The notes beneath the pieces are model-generated. The model saw nothing but the letters and a program-made list of their open reading frames with translations, was not told the origin of the DNA and made no database searches. The position numbers and the translations under genes are program-made. A stretch of 64,000 nucleotides of DNA, taken from Helicobacter enhydrae. Its GTDB lineage: Bacteria > Campylobacterota > Campylobacteria > Campylobacterales > Helicobacteraceae. This document shows, piece after piece, positions 24,059-32,292 of this stretch (its first letter is position 1; every line of letters begins with the position of its first letter). The stretch is taken from the NCBI RefSeq assembly GCF_001693335.1, contig NZ_CP016503.1, forward strand, positions 62,001-126,000, read 5' to 3'.

Positions 24059-25438
24059 ATGATTTTGACAAATCCTGTTGTTGTTTCGATACTTTTGATG
24101 TCTGTGCTATGTCTAATGCGTTTCAATGTGATGCTATCCATCATTTTTTCTGCAATGTTGGCTGGAATCTTGAGTTTGGCAGACTTTCAGGTAGTGCATC
24201 AAATCTATCAAACTCAAGGGTTTGGCTATGAAATGCTCGGAGTGTATTGGCAAACTTTGGAAAAAACAATGAAAGTGTTTATCAAAGGAATGTCAGGAAA
24301 TCTTGAAGTGGCTTTGAGCTATATTTTGCTTGGTGGCATTGCTTGTGCGATTGGGCGTAGTCATCTGACGCACATTCTCATCTATCGCGTTACTCCATTG
24401 ATCGGAAACCACAAGAGTCTTTTTTGCCTTTGGATTGCGTTGATTGCTTGTTTTTCCCAAAACCTGATCCCTGTGCATATTGCCTTTATTCCTGTGTTGA
24501 TTCCTCCATTTCTAGCTTTGATGAATCGTATGAAGCTTGATAGGCGTGCTGTTGCTTCTGCTTTGTCTTTTGGTTTGCAAGCTCCTTATATCGCCTTGCC
24601 TTTTGGGTTTGGTTTGATTTTTCACACAATCATTCGTGATAGTTTGAAGCAAAATGGTGTAGAAGTCACATTGTCTGATGTTGCCTCTGTGATGTGGATT
24701 GGTGGGGTTGCGATGGTGGTGGGTCTGTTTGTGGCGATTTTTGTTTTGTATGCTAAGCCTAGAAACTATATCCAAACGCGTGCAGAAAAGAGGAATTTGC
24801 AAGAGATAAATGTGTCGATGGATGGAAGGGATTATGGAGTGTTGTTTGGGGTGTTTGTAACTTTTGCCGTGCAGTATTTCTCTGATTCTTTGTTTTTGGG
24901 GGCATTGGTGGGTTTATTGACAATGATTGTTAGCAAGGGGATTGTTTATGATGAGGTCAATGAAGTGATGGATGGCGGAATGAAAATGATGAGTTTTATC
25001 GCTTTTGTCGTCCTTGTGGCTTCTGGCTATGCGAGTGTTTTGCAAGAAGGTGGCTCTATCGGACTTTTGGTCAATGAAACGGCGGGATTGATGAGCAATC
25101 AGGTATTGTCGGCTTTGTTGATGCTTGTGATTGGATTGCTGATCACAATGGGGATTGGGACTTCTTTTGGGACAATCCCAATCATTGCAACGATTTTCTG
25201 TCCTTTGGGGTTGGCTCTAGGATTTAGCACAAGTGCGATTATTTTGCTTGTGGGTATTGCTGGGGCATTGGGTGATAGTGGTTCTCCTGCGAGTGATAGC
25301 ACATTGGGTCCGACATCTGGTCTCAATGCTGATGGACAGCACAATCATATTTGGGATACCTGTGTGCCGACATTTTTGGTCTATAACACTTCTTTGATTG
25401 TTGTTGGTGTGGTAGGGGCAGTTTGGCTCAATGGCTGA
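24059..25438 (+). CDS. Na+/H+ antiporter family (NhaC-like) membrane protein
   Basis: Inner-membrane transporter of about 459 residues with 10-12 hydrophobic spans. Family features are CFSQNLIPVHIAFIPVLIPP, the loop LGDSGSPASDSTLGPTSGLN near the C-terminus and WDTCVPTFL. Members are annotated as Na+/H+ antiporters, though some related carriers move organic acids, so the substrate is not certain. The start ATG 24059 (MILTNP) has AAGG close upstream and lies inside the transcript predicted from TGGTAGAAT; a longer frame from 24029 is less likely. Its stop overlaps the following HTH gene by eight bases, as in the HP0758 region of H. pylori. Confidence 0.85.
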   Translation: MILTNPVVVSILLMSVLCLMRFNVMLSIIFSAMLAGILSLADFQVVHQIYQTQGFGYEMLGVYWQTLEKTMKVFIKGMSGNLEVALSYILLGGIACAIGRSHLTHILIYRVTPLIGNHKSLFCLWIALIACFSQNLIPVHIAFIPVLIPPFLALMNRMKLDRRAVASALSFGLQAPYIALPFGFGLIFHTIIRDSLKQNGVEVTLSDVASVMWIGGVAMVVGLFVAIFVLYAKPRNYIQTRAEKRNLQEINVSMDGRDYGVLFGVFVTFAVQYFSDSLFLGALVGLLTMIVSKGIVYDEVNEVMDGGMKMMSFIAFVVLVASGYASVLQEGGSIGLLVNETAGLMSNQVLSALLMLVIGLLITMGIGTSFGTIPIIATIFCPLGLALGFSTSAIILLVGIAGALGDSGSPASDSTLGPTSGLNADGQHNHIWDTCVPTFLVYNTSLIVVGVVGAVWLNG

Positions 25439-25826
25439 TTTTAAAGTCTGCTCTCGTGTCTGGATCAAAAAAGATGGCGTGAATTATTTGGGCAAGGGGC
25501 GTGTTGAGCTTTTGCGACAGATTCACAAAGAAGGCTCGATTCTTAAGGGTGCAAAAAAAATGTATATGAGCTACAAGGCTGCTTGGGACAATCTCAATCA
25601 TATCAAAGATTTGGGGGGAGTGCCACTTGTTTCAAGCAATAGTGGTGGGCGTGGAGGTGGTGGAACTTCTTTGACATCTGAGGGCGAGAGGGCGATTGAG
25701 GTTTTCACAAAGCTTGAGGCACTCAAAGAAGAATTTTTCGCCCAATTTGATGAATGCAAAGATCTTGACGCACTAGATTGCAAGATCGAAGTTTTATTAC
25801 AACAACTTAGGGCAAAAGATCACTAA
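25431..25826 (+). CDS. ModE N-terminal-type winged-helix protein
   Basis: A 131-residue DNA-binding protein like the N-terminal domain of ModE/LysR regulators: GKGRVELLRQIHKEGSILKGAKKMYMSYKAAWDNLNHI is helix-turn-helix followed by a wing rich in Gly (NSGGRGGGGTSLTSEGE). The molybdate-binding TOBE domains of full ModE are absent. It could control molybdate-related genes, but the only linked gene is the overlapping antiporter. The 3' end overlaps by four bases the convergent amidohydrolase gene. Confidence 0.82.
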   Translation: MADFKVCSRVWIKKDGVNYLGKGRVELLRQIHKEGSILKGAKKMYMSYKAAWDNLNHIKDLGGVPLVSSNSGGRGGGGTSLTSEGERAIEVFTKLEALKEEFFAQFDECKDLDALDCKIEVLLQQLRAKDH

Positions 25827-26713
25827 TAGCAATAACGCTTCAAAATCTCTGTATAAGATTCAATGCGTCGATCACGCAAAAAGGGCCAAATACGACGCAC
25901 TTCCTCACTCCTAGAAAGATCAAGGTGCGTATAAAGGATTTCCTCTTGATCTGTGCTGCCCATCGTGAGTAGTTCTCCTTGAGCCCCAAAGGCAAAGCTT
26001 GAGCCCCAAAACAAAATCCCCTCTATCACTCCACTCTTGTCTTTTTCAAAACCTACGCGATTGACTGCGATTGTCGGAAGTCCATTGGCAATCGCGTGCC
26101 CTCTTTGCACGGCAATCCACGCTTCTCTTTGACGTGTTTTTTCTTCTTCATCGTCGCTTGGAAACCATCCGATTGCTGTGGGATAGATAAGGATCTCTGC
26201 TCCTTTGAGAGCCATAATCCTTGCACCTTCAGGATACCACTGATCCCAACAAATCATAACGCCTAGTTTGCCCACACTTGTTTGAATCGGCTCAAAGCCC
26301 AAATCCCCGGGTGTGAAGTAAAATTTCTCATAAAATCCAGGATCATCGGGGATGTGCATTTTGCGGTATTTTCCTGCAATGCTGCCATCTTTTTCAAAAA
26401 CAACTGCGGTGTTGTGGTATAGACCTGCTGAGCGTCTTTCAAAAAGAGAGGTTACCAAAACCACTTGAGCTTCTTTGGCAAGAGTGGAAAAAAACTCTAT
26501 ATCCTCTTCAAAGCTTAAAGCATAATCAAAATAATGCGTGTTTTCGCTTTGGCAGAAATATTCTTGCGTGTGCAACTCTTGCAAGATGACAAGCTCTGCA
26601 CCATTGCTCGATGCCTCTAGAATCAGATGTTTGGTGTGTTCAAGAGTTTGGGGTTTGGTATGGTGAAAGGCTTGTTGGATGAGTGCGGTGGAAACAATGC
26701 GTTTGGCATACAT
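25823..26713 (-). CDS. aguB: N-carbamoylputrescine amidohydrolase-type nitrilase family enzyme
   Basis: Carbon-nitrogen hydrolase of 296 residues. All three catalytic residues are visible: Glu in LQELHTQEYF (about 45), Lys in YRKMHIPDDPGFYEK (about 119) and Cys in GVMICWDQWYPE (about 150). The segment after the Lys and the WYPEGAR motif match AguB, which releases putrescine from N-carbamoylputrescine. Two ATGs compete; 26713 lies six bases after GAGGA, while 26719 touches it. It is preceded by the acidic 46-aa gene, whose TGA lies just upstream, and belongs to a minus-strand unit down from surE. Confidence 0.9.
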   Translation of the reverse strand: MYAKRIVSTALIQQAFHHTKPQTLEHTKHLILEASSNGAELVILQELHTQEYFCQSENTHYFDYALSFEEDIEFFSTLAKEAQVVLVTSLFERRSAGLYHNTAVVFEKDGSIAGKYRKMHIPDDPGFYEKFYFTPGDLGFEPIQTSVGKLGVMICWDQWYPEGARIMALKGAEILIYPTAIGWFPSDDEEEKTRQREAWIAVQRGHAIANGLPTIAVNRVGFEKDKSGVIEGILFWGSSFAFGAQGELLTMGSTDQEEILYTHLDLSRSEEVRRIWPFLRDRRIESYTEILKRYCY

Positions 26714-26715
26714 TA

Positions 26716-26856
26716 TCATTCCTCATAATCGCTATCGGGATTCTGATAATCATCCTCATCGTATCCTTGATAATAGTCGTTCCCCTCTTCATCATCAAGA
26801 TAGTCTTCCTCGTATTCTAGTTCTTCTAGTTCCTCTAATTCTTCTTCGTAAGCCAT
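26716..26856 (-). CDS. Very acidic 46-residue protein
   Basis: ATG 26856 follows AAGGAG; the frame runs 46 codons and stops just before the amidohydrolase start, overlapping its first in-frame ATG. More than half of the residues are Glu or Asp, with Tyr and Leu spaced through the first half (AYEEELEELEELEYEEDY) and a more Gln/Asn/Asp-rich end. There is no membrane span or Cys. A small gene sits at the same place in H. pylori (HP0756 by gene order). It may be an interaction peptide or DNA-mimic-like protein; the function is unknown. Confidence 0.78.
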   Translation of the reverse strand: MAYEEELEELEELEYEEDYLDDEEGNDYYQGYDEDDYQNPDSDYEE

Positions 26857-27522
26857 TTATTCTCCTTGTTGAGCTTTGATGTCGCGTAAAATCTCACTAG
26901 CGATTTGCAAACCAAAACTGCCTGTCACAACATTGCAACTGCCCAGAGGTTTGCAGTTTGGAATCTCATCTGAAAATATTACTTTAAAATTACCTCTAAA
27001 GCGTTGTTTTTTGAGGTTGTCTCTTAATTTTCTGGCAAATTTATCTCCATGGCTTTTCCAAATGCTAGACACCTGAATCAATAGAGGATTGAGTTTTTTG
27101 GCACTTCCTGTAGAGCTGATATAGGTCCCAAAGCGTCTGCCTTGTGCTTTTTGTGCAAGGAGGATTTTGGCAGGAATGTCATCGATGGCATCAACAATAT
27201 AATCATAAGAATCAAAATCAAGGGTTTGCAACGACTCAGCATCCACTTGCATGTGGATTGGCGTGATGCCCGGATAAAGTTTTGCCAAAACTTCTACTTT
27301 GATTTCACCGACAGATTCTGATCCGATTTGGCGGTTTTGGTTGGTCACATCAAAACGATCTTTATCAACAATAGTGAGTTGCGTAACCCCGCTTCTATAC
27401 AAGGCATCAATGGCATATCCCCCAACTCCCCCAACTCCAAAAATCAACACTTTTGTTTTTTGCATGGTTTCAAAGTGTTCTCCAAAAATGATTCTACTGC
27501 GTGTGTAACGATCTATATTCAT
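26857..27522 (-). CDS. tcdA: E1-like adenylating enzyme, TcdA/CsdL type
   Basis: ThiF/MoeB-family ATP-dependent adenylating enzyme of 221 residues. It begins NIDRYTRSRIIFGE, then has the nucleotide loop LIFGVGGVGGYAIDAL, the acidic pair VDKDRFDVTNQNRQ and DAIDDIPAK. This arrangement and IDRYTRSR fit TcdA, which cyclises t6A37 of tRNA to ct6A; MoeB/ThiF have different ends and Zn-binding Cys pairs not seen here. ATG 27522 overlaps the surE stop (ATGA) and is preferred over the 27534 ATG, which abuts GGAAGG. It is upstream of the acidic peptide gene. Confidence 0.87.
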   Translation of the reverse strand: MNIDRYTRSRIIFGEHFETMQKTKVLIFGVGGVGGYAIDALYRSGVTQLTIVDKDRFDVTNQNRQIGSESVGEIKVEVLAKLYPGITPIHMQVDAESLQTLDFDSYDYIVDAIDDIPAKILLAQKAQGRRFGTYISSTGSAKKLNPLLIQVSSIWKSHGDKFARKLRDNLKKQRFRGNFKVIFSDEIPNCKPLGSCNVVTGSFGLQIASEILRDIKAQQGE

Positions 27523-28295
27523 TGCTGTATCCATCCTTCCAAAGTTTTTAAATCTTTATAGCTTGTGAGATCAAGAGTGATTGGGGTGATAGAAACGCAA
27601 CCTTTTTCTATCGCCTCAAAGTCTGAGATTGTCATAGCGTCCGCTCTTTGTTGCCACTTGAGTGGATGCAAACCGAGCCAAAAATACTCTTCTCCTCTAG
27701 GATTTTTGTTTTTTTGAGCATCGTTGTTGTAAAGGCGATAGCCTGTTTGCGTGATTTGCAATCCTTTGTGTTGTGTGGCATTGGGGATATTGACATTTAG
27801 GAGTTTGCGTTCAGAGAGTGGAAATTGGTTTTGAAAAATTTTTTGGACAAGCGTTGTGATGACTTCTTGAGCTAGAGAAAAATCGGCGTGATGTTTGTTG
27901 TGGTTTTTGAGTACTTGTGAGATAGCGATAGATGGGACTCCATAAATCACCCCCTCCATTGCTCCCGCCACCGTGCCCGAATAAGTGATGTCTTCACCCA
28001 TATTGGATCCAAGATTGATCCCTGAGATAACCAAATCAGGCTTCTGGTTCTGAAATAGTGTGCGTAATGCCAAATAAATGCAATCACTTGGAGTTCCATT
28101 GTCGAGTTTGTAAAAATCTTGTGCGGTTTGAATGAGTTTGAGTGGTTCATTGAGTGTCAATCCGTGACCACAGGCAGATTTTTCACACGCTGGTGCAACG
28201 ACAACGATATGTGCCAAATCCTGCAGAGCTTCTTTGAGTGCGAGCAAGCCCTCTGAATCAAAGCCATCATCATTGGTGAGTAGTATTGTTTTCAA
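27519..28295 (-). CDS. surE: 5'/3'-nucleotidase SurE
   Basis: Metal-dependent nucleotidase removing phosphate from nucleoside monophosphates, involved in stress survival. It has 258 residues. The N-terminal TNDDGFDSEGL contains the Asp-Asp metal ligands, with DLVISGINLGSNMGEDITYSGTVAGA around residues 85-110. The start overlaps the end of the fucosyltransferase gene by four bases, and its stop overlaps tcdA, so it sits inside a coupled minus-strand run. Confidence 0.95.
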   Translation of the reverse strand: MKTILLTNDDGFDSEGLLALKEALQDLAHIVVVAPACEKSACGHGLTLNEPLKLIQTAQDFYKLDNGTPSDCIYLALRTLFQNQKPDLVISGINLGSNMGEDITYSGTVAGAMEGVIYGVPSIAISQVLKNHNKHHADFSLAQEVITTLVQKIFQNQFPLSERKLLNVNIPNATQHKGLQITQTGYRLYNNDAQKNKNPRGEEYFWLGLHPLKWQQRADAMTISDFEAIEKGCVSITPITLDLTSYKDLKTLEGWIQQ

Positions 28296-29368
28296 GAATT
28301 CTCCTTGATAAAAAATCGAAATGGTTGCAAAAGAATAAAAATAAGCCGTTGCAGATTGCGTAGAACGCTAATCCCAAAGCTTCTTTTGTAACCTTTGATG
28401 ATTGTGTTAGTTTTGTTTGATGTGTGTGAGGGGGGGGGTAGAGTTTGGAAGTGTTGAATGATTTTTTCTCCCATTGCTTGTAAAAAATTATAATCTTCCA
28501 AAACTCTGCGACGCGCCTCAAGGATAAAATCTTGATTCTTTTCCCAAAGCTTATCTTTGAGCACAGATTGAATGATTTTTTGTGCTTCTTGTGGTTTTGT
28601 AATGTCAATCCAAACAAAAGATTCTTTTGGAAAAAAATCAGCGATATTTTCTGCACCATAATAAAAGGGCATACATCCTGCAAGAAAACAATCTGTAATT
28701 TTTTCTGTGAAATAAAATGGCGTTGAGCTGTTTTCAATCGCAATAGAGTAGCGGTAATCTTGCAATGCTTCTAGTTTTGTTGGGATAGTGTTGTGTTTTT
28801 TTTCTCCTCCAAAATAATCAATTGGAAGTTGGGTGGTTTTCAAAAAATTGACAAATTCTGATCTTTGGATATGACCGGGAAAAGCTTTTTTGTCAGTATT
28901 AGCGATACAAGAAATTTCTTTGTTTTTTTCTAAGTGTAAATGTTTGATCTCTTGAAAGTTTAGGGTGCGTTTCCATCCATCAACGAGCCAATATAGATAG
29001 GGCGGGGAGGGAATAAATTTGGAATCACATTCTAAAAGCTCTGGAACAAAGGCAAAAACCTTTGAGCATTGTGCATAAGTTTCGGGGTTTTTTGCAAACT
29101 CATTTTTGAAAGGAATAATGTATTTGAAATGTCCCGGAATGAAGGGTTCTTGTTGAATCCCCCAAATGGATGAGCTTTGCACGGGTGTGTCTTGATTGAC
29201 TTTATTGATTAGGATTGTGTAATCTGTTGGAATATCTTGTGTTGTATAAAGGATTTTATAGCCCTTGGAATAATAAGAGCAATCACCAAGATGAGATTGT
29301 TGCTTGAGCCAAGAGATGATTTGTTCATTGCTATAATCTCCGACAATACGCACTTTGATTTCTTGCAT
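28292..29368 (-). CDS. Family 10 glycosyltransferase (alpha-1,3-fucosyltransferase type) with C9 tract
   Basis: A 358-residue GT10 enzyme. The GDP-fucose-binding core YRYSIAIENSSTPFYFTEKI, followed by DCFLAGCMPFYYGA, is the family signature. H. pylori relatives make Lewis antigens on LPS; the acceptor here is inferred. The start is ATG 29368, seven bases after AAGGAA. Near residue 311 the coding strand has CTA followed by nine C (Pro-Pro-Pro). Downstream lies an amphipathic, aromatic C-terminus (RLIFILLQPFRFF) that probably associates with the membrane. One fewer C gives a different hydrophobic tail ending at 28270; one more C stops 11 codons later. H. pylori heptad repeats are absent. Confidence 0.9.
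   Translation of the reverse strand: MQEIKVRIVGDYSNEQIISWLKQQSHLGDCSYYSKGYKILYTTQDIPTDYTILINKVNQDTPVQSSSIWGIQQEPFIPGHFKYIIPFKNEFAKNPETYAQCSKVFAFVPELLECDSKFIPSPPYLYWLVDGWKRTLNFQEIKHLHLEKNKEISCIANTDKKAFPGHIQRSEFVNFLKTTQLPIDYFGGEKKHNTIPTKLEALQDYRYSIAIENSSTPFYFTEKITDCFLAGCMPFYYGAENIADFFPKESFVWIDITKPQEAQKIIQSVLKDKLWEKNQDFILEARRRVLEDYNFLQAMGEKIIQHFQTLPPPSHTSNKTNTIIKGYKRSFGISVLRNLQRLIFILLQPFRFFIKENS
28430..28438 (-). promoter_or_regulatory. C9 tract within the fucosyltransferase coding region (possible phase-variation site)
   Basis: Nine C on the coding strand. The 9-base state keeps the 358-residue frame. C8 switches to a frame ending at 28270 with another hydrophobic tail, and C10 terminates at TAA 11 codons after the tract. 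Poly-C slippage is a known switch in H. pylori futA/futB, although there the tract is near the 5' end. Confidence 0.75.
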
Positions 29369-29455
29369 CAATATTCCTTAAAGAATTATTTTGTTTTTGA
29401 GAAATTTGATTATAACTTAAAAGTCAAGTGTTTGGAAAGGATAGTCAATCATAAG

Positions 29456-29540
29456 TGGTGCGGAAGAGAGGACTTGAACCTCCACGCCTTGCGGCGCCAG
29501 ATCCTAAGTCTGGTGCGTCTGCCAATTTCGCCACTCCCGC
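29456..29540 (-). tRNA. tRNA-Leu (anticodon TAG)
   Basis: Minus-strand cloverleaf with acceptor GCGGGAG pairing with CTTCCGC (one G-T), encoded ACCA, anticodon stem CCAGA/TCTGG with loop CTTAGGA, a long variable arm and the T-loop GGTTCAAGTCC. It is 85 bases including CCA. Confidence 0.95.
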
Positions 29541-29811
29541 ACAGCATTGCAGAAACTTAAAATCATCAAACTTCGACGATGAAGTAATAAAAACTGCAAT
29601 TCTGGAATTCTACTTTAAAAAACTTATAAAAAGCTTAAAAATATTGTTTTGATTTGGTGTGTCGAAAATTTGATTCTGAGTTGATTTGATTTTGATATAG
29701 TTTTGCATTCTTAAATATCCGATAATTTTGTTTTTATGAGATTTTTTTGAGATGGATTAATGTGTTTTGTGTCACTAAATTTAAGATAAACGCATATTCT
29801 AAGGAGAGTGG

Positions 29812-30849
29812 ATGACAAATAAGACTATTGAGAGAAAAAAGATTTACAACCCAAACTCGACAGAGAGTGTCAATGAGCGTAAGATTTTTGGAGGAGATCC
29901 TACAAGTATGTTTGATCTCAATAAGATCAAATATCAATGGGCATATAGTCTTTGGAAGTTGATGCTTGCAAATACTTGGTTTCCTGAAGAAGTGAATATG
30001 AATGCTGATAAGAGGGATTATAATGGTGGCTTAACTGCTCAAGAGAAGATTGGCTATGATCGTGCATTGGCACAGCTGATTTTTATGGATAGTCTGCAGA
30101 CAAACAATCTCATCGATAATGTCAATCCCTATATGACAAGTCCAGAAATCAATCTAATCCTAGTGCGTCAGGCGTATGAAGAGGCTCTGCATTCCCAAAG
30201 CTATGCGGTGATGGTCGAATCTATTTCTGCTAATACAGATGAGATCTATGATATGTGGCGTGTGGATATGAAACTACGATCCAAAAATGATCATATCGCA
30301 GAGGTGTATATGGATCTTGCCAAAAATCCCACAGAGCGTAATTTGGTCAAAGCAATGTTTGCCAATCAGATTTTAGAGGGGATTTATTTTTATAGTGGAT
30401 TTAGTTATTTCTACACATTGGCACGATCGGGCAAAATGCTCGGAAGTGCACAGATGATTCGTTTCATTCAACGCGATGAAGTGACTCATCTTTTGCTTTT
30501 TCAAAATATGATTAATTCTTTAAAAAGTGAGCGTCCTGATTTATTTACCAAAGATTTGGAAGAAGAGGTGGTAGAAATGTTTAAAAAAGCCGTAGAGGTG
30601 GAAACTGCTTGGGGGGCATATATCACTCAAGGGCAAATATTGGGACTGACAAGTGAAATCATTGGGGAGTATATCCGCTTTTTGGCAGATGATCGTCTCA
30701 ATGCTGTTGGAATGCCCAAAATCTATGGAGCAAAAAATCCGATCAAATGGGTGAATCAGTTTTCAAGTTTCAATGAACAAAGAAGCAATTTCTTTGAGGC
30801 TCGTGTGACAAACTATGCCAAAGGGAGTATCAGTTTTGATGACTTCTAA
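29812..30849 (+). CDS. nrdB: Ribonucleotide reductase class Ia beta subunit
   Basis: Small subunit carrying the diiron-tyrosyl radical for deoxyribonucleotide synthesis. It has 345 residues, usual for epsilonproteobacterial NrdB. It begins with [16 protein letters not shown], and the iron ligands lie in segments such as [12 protein letters not shown] (Glu, His) and [13 protein letters not shown] (Glu, His). ATG 29812 follows AAGGAGAGTGG. The 270 bases upstream, after the tRNA, are A/T-rich and hold the presumed promoter. Its last 11 bases overlap the nitrilase-like gene. Confidence 0.96.
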   Translation: MTNKTIERKKIYNPNSTESVNERKIFGGDPTSMFDLNKIKYQWAYSLWKLMLANTWFPEEVNMNADKRDYNGGLTAQEKIGYDRALAQLIFMDSLQTNNLIDNVNPYMTSPEINLILVRQAYEEALHSQSYAVMVESISANTDEIYDMWRVDMKLRSKNDHIAEVYMDLAKNPTERNLVKAMFANQILEGIYFYSGFSYFYTLARSGKMLGSAQMIRFIQRDEVTHLLLFQNMINSLKSERPDLFTKDLEEEVVEMFKKAVEVETAWGAYITQGQILGLTSEIIGEYIRFLADDRLNAVGMPKIYGAKNPIKWVNQFSSFNEQRSNFFEARVTNYAKGSISFDDF

Positions 30850-31570
30850 AAGAAGAATCTATGTTCTACAACTTAAGAGAAAAAAAACCCTTTTGGACAA
30901 TTTGCACAATGTGCTAGATTTTGTCAATCGATGTTCCAAAAAATCCATCATTTGCACTTCGGATTTGGTGTTGAGTGGCTTTGCACTCGATGATTTGGAG
31001 CGTGTAGCTGATTTCTCCAATCAAGCTATCGGAGAGTATCTCAAAGTCACCCAAGACAAGACACTCATCACTTCGTTGATTGAAAAAAAAGACAATCGGT
31101 ATTTCAATAGTATCAAAGTGATTTCAGATGGAAAAATCATTTATTCCCAGCACAAAGTGAAGCCATTTCCCCTCGTGTGTGAGGCTGATTTTATGTCTTT
31201 TGGCAGTATGGATGAGGTGGGGTTTTTTGATATTCAAGGCATCAAATGTGCGGTGATTAATTGCTATGAATTGCGTTTTGTAGAGATGTGGCAAAAGGTG
31301 AGGGGTGCTGAGATTATTTTTGTGATTGCTCAATGGGACAAGGAACGCAAACAGCATTTTGAGACCCTAAGTCAAGCATTGGCATTGATGAATCAGTGCT
31401 ATGTCGTCGCAAGCGATTGTGCCAATATGGGTGCTTCTAAGGCAAGTGCCATTATCAATCCCTTCGGCTTGGTGAATCAAGATGGAAAAAAGGGAGTGAT
31501 TTATATGGAGATTGATTTGAGTAAGGTGGGAGAAATGCGTAATTTTCTCAAAGTGGGATTAGAGGATTGA
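30839..31570 (+). CDS. Nitrilase-superfamily protein with Glu to Asp substitution
   Basis: A 243-residue carbon-nitrogen hydrolase homologue. The Cys ([12 protein letters not shown]) and Lys (QHKVKPFP) of the catalytic triad are in place. The segment that normally begins with catalytic Glu (PEL-L-GY type) reads SDLVLSGF, so Glu is Asp. Activity may be altered or lost. The start is ATG 30839, inside the nrdB 3' end, about 11 bases after GGGAG; an earlier ATG at 30815 is possible but lacks support. It is followed after 11 bases by an A24 peptidase gene. Confidence 0.8.
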   Translation: MTSKRRIYVLQLKRKKTLLDNLHNVLDFVNRCSKKSIICTSDLVLSGFALDDLERVADFSNQAIGEYLKVTQDKTLITSLIEKKDNRYFNSIKVISDGKIIYSQHKVKPFPLVCEADFMSFGSMDEVGFFDIQGIKCAVINCYELRFVEMWQKVRGAEIIFVIAQWDKERKQHFETLSQALALMNQCYVVASDCANMGASKASAIINPFGLVNQDGKKGVIYMEIDLSKVGEMRNFLKVGLED

Positions 31571-31581
31571 GGGGGTAAGCA

Positions 31582-32292
31582 TTGGATTTCTCAAATTTTG
31601 ACACACTGGCAAAAATGGACTTGCAGGAATTGGGGGTTATTTTTTTGGCTTTGCTGGGCATTGGTTTTTTGTGCAATGTTTTGATTGTGGTGTATGGTAT
31701 GAAAGATCAGAGCTTGAAAAGATTTGTATTGTCTCAATCTTTGTTTGTTTCTTGTTTGGCAGTCTTGTCGTTTTTTGCGTTGAGTGTTTGGCTCTATGGA
31801 TTCAATCAATTTTGTTATTTTGTTTTTGTGCTTTTGTGCTTGTTTTATATCCTCTCATATATTGATTGTTTGTTGTTGGCAGTCCCTGATTTGTTGAATT
31901 TTTTGACACTTTTTGTCGTGGTGGCAGGTTTGTATTATTTTGAGATGTCAGAGATAAATTTTTTGGCAATGTTGGCTGCTGCTGGAGCTTTTAGTTTGCT
32001 CAAAATTTTTGGTAGTTTTGTGTTCCGCAAAGAAATTATGGGTGAGGCTGATATTGTTGTGGTTGCGAGTATGGGGGGATTTCTTGGGTTGCGAGAGAGT
32101 GTGTATTTTGTTTTTGTGGCTTGTGTTTTGGCTTTGGTTTTTATCCTTTTTCAAGCTTTGATTCATTTGAGGGATAAGCAAGTCAATGCACTCACGCTCA
32201 AACTCCCCTTTGTCGCTTTTTTGTTTATGGGCTTTTTGTTGATTTTGGTTGATAAACATTATAAAACCTTCCTAGGATTGTTGGGTGCTTAA
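31582..32292 (+). CDS. A24 family (prepilin peptidase-like) membrane protein
   Basis: A 236-residue membrane protein with about seven hydrophobic spans. The two aspartates expected of type IV prepilin peptidases are in IDCLLLAVPDLLN and MGEADIVVVASMGGFLGL (family motif GXGD appears as GEAD). The N-terminal Cys-rich methylase domain of PilD is absent. The start is TTG 31582 with GGGGG six bases before; ATG 31615 lacks a ribosome site. No prepilin-like substrate is seen here. The stop overlaps the LptF/G gene's GTG start. Confidence 0.75.
   Translation: MDFSNFDTLAKMDLQELGVIFLALLGIGFLCNVLIVVYGMKDQSLKRFVLSQSLFVSCLAVLSFFALSVWLYGFNQFCYFVFVLLCLFYILSYIDCLLLAVPDLLNFLTLFVVVAGLYYFEMSEINFLAMLAAAGAFSLLKIFGSFVFRKEIMGEADIVVVASMGGFLGLRESVYFVFVACVLALVFILFQALIHLRDKQVNALTLKLPFVAFLFMGFLLILVDKHYKTFLGLLGA

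Noticed and set aside
25551-25559. A8 run in the HTH gene (and other A/T runs of 8 at 11708, 23846 and 28799)
   Set aside because: A/T runs of this size are common in this A/T-rich genome and all frames are intact, so there is no specific sign of phase variation.
28270-28743. 157-codon minus-strand frame overlapping the fucosyltransferase gene
   Set aside because: Not an independent gene; only its 3' half matters, as the alternative tail reached if the poly-C tract loses one base.
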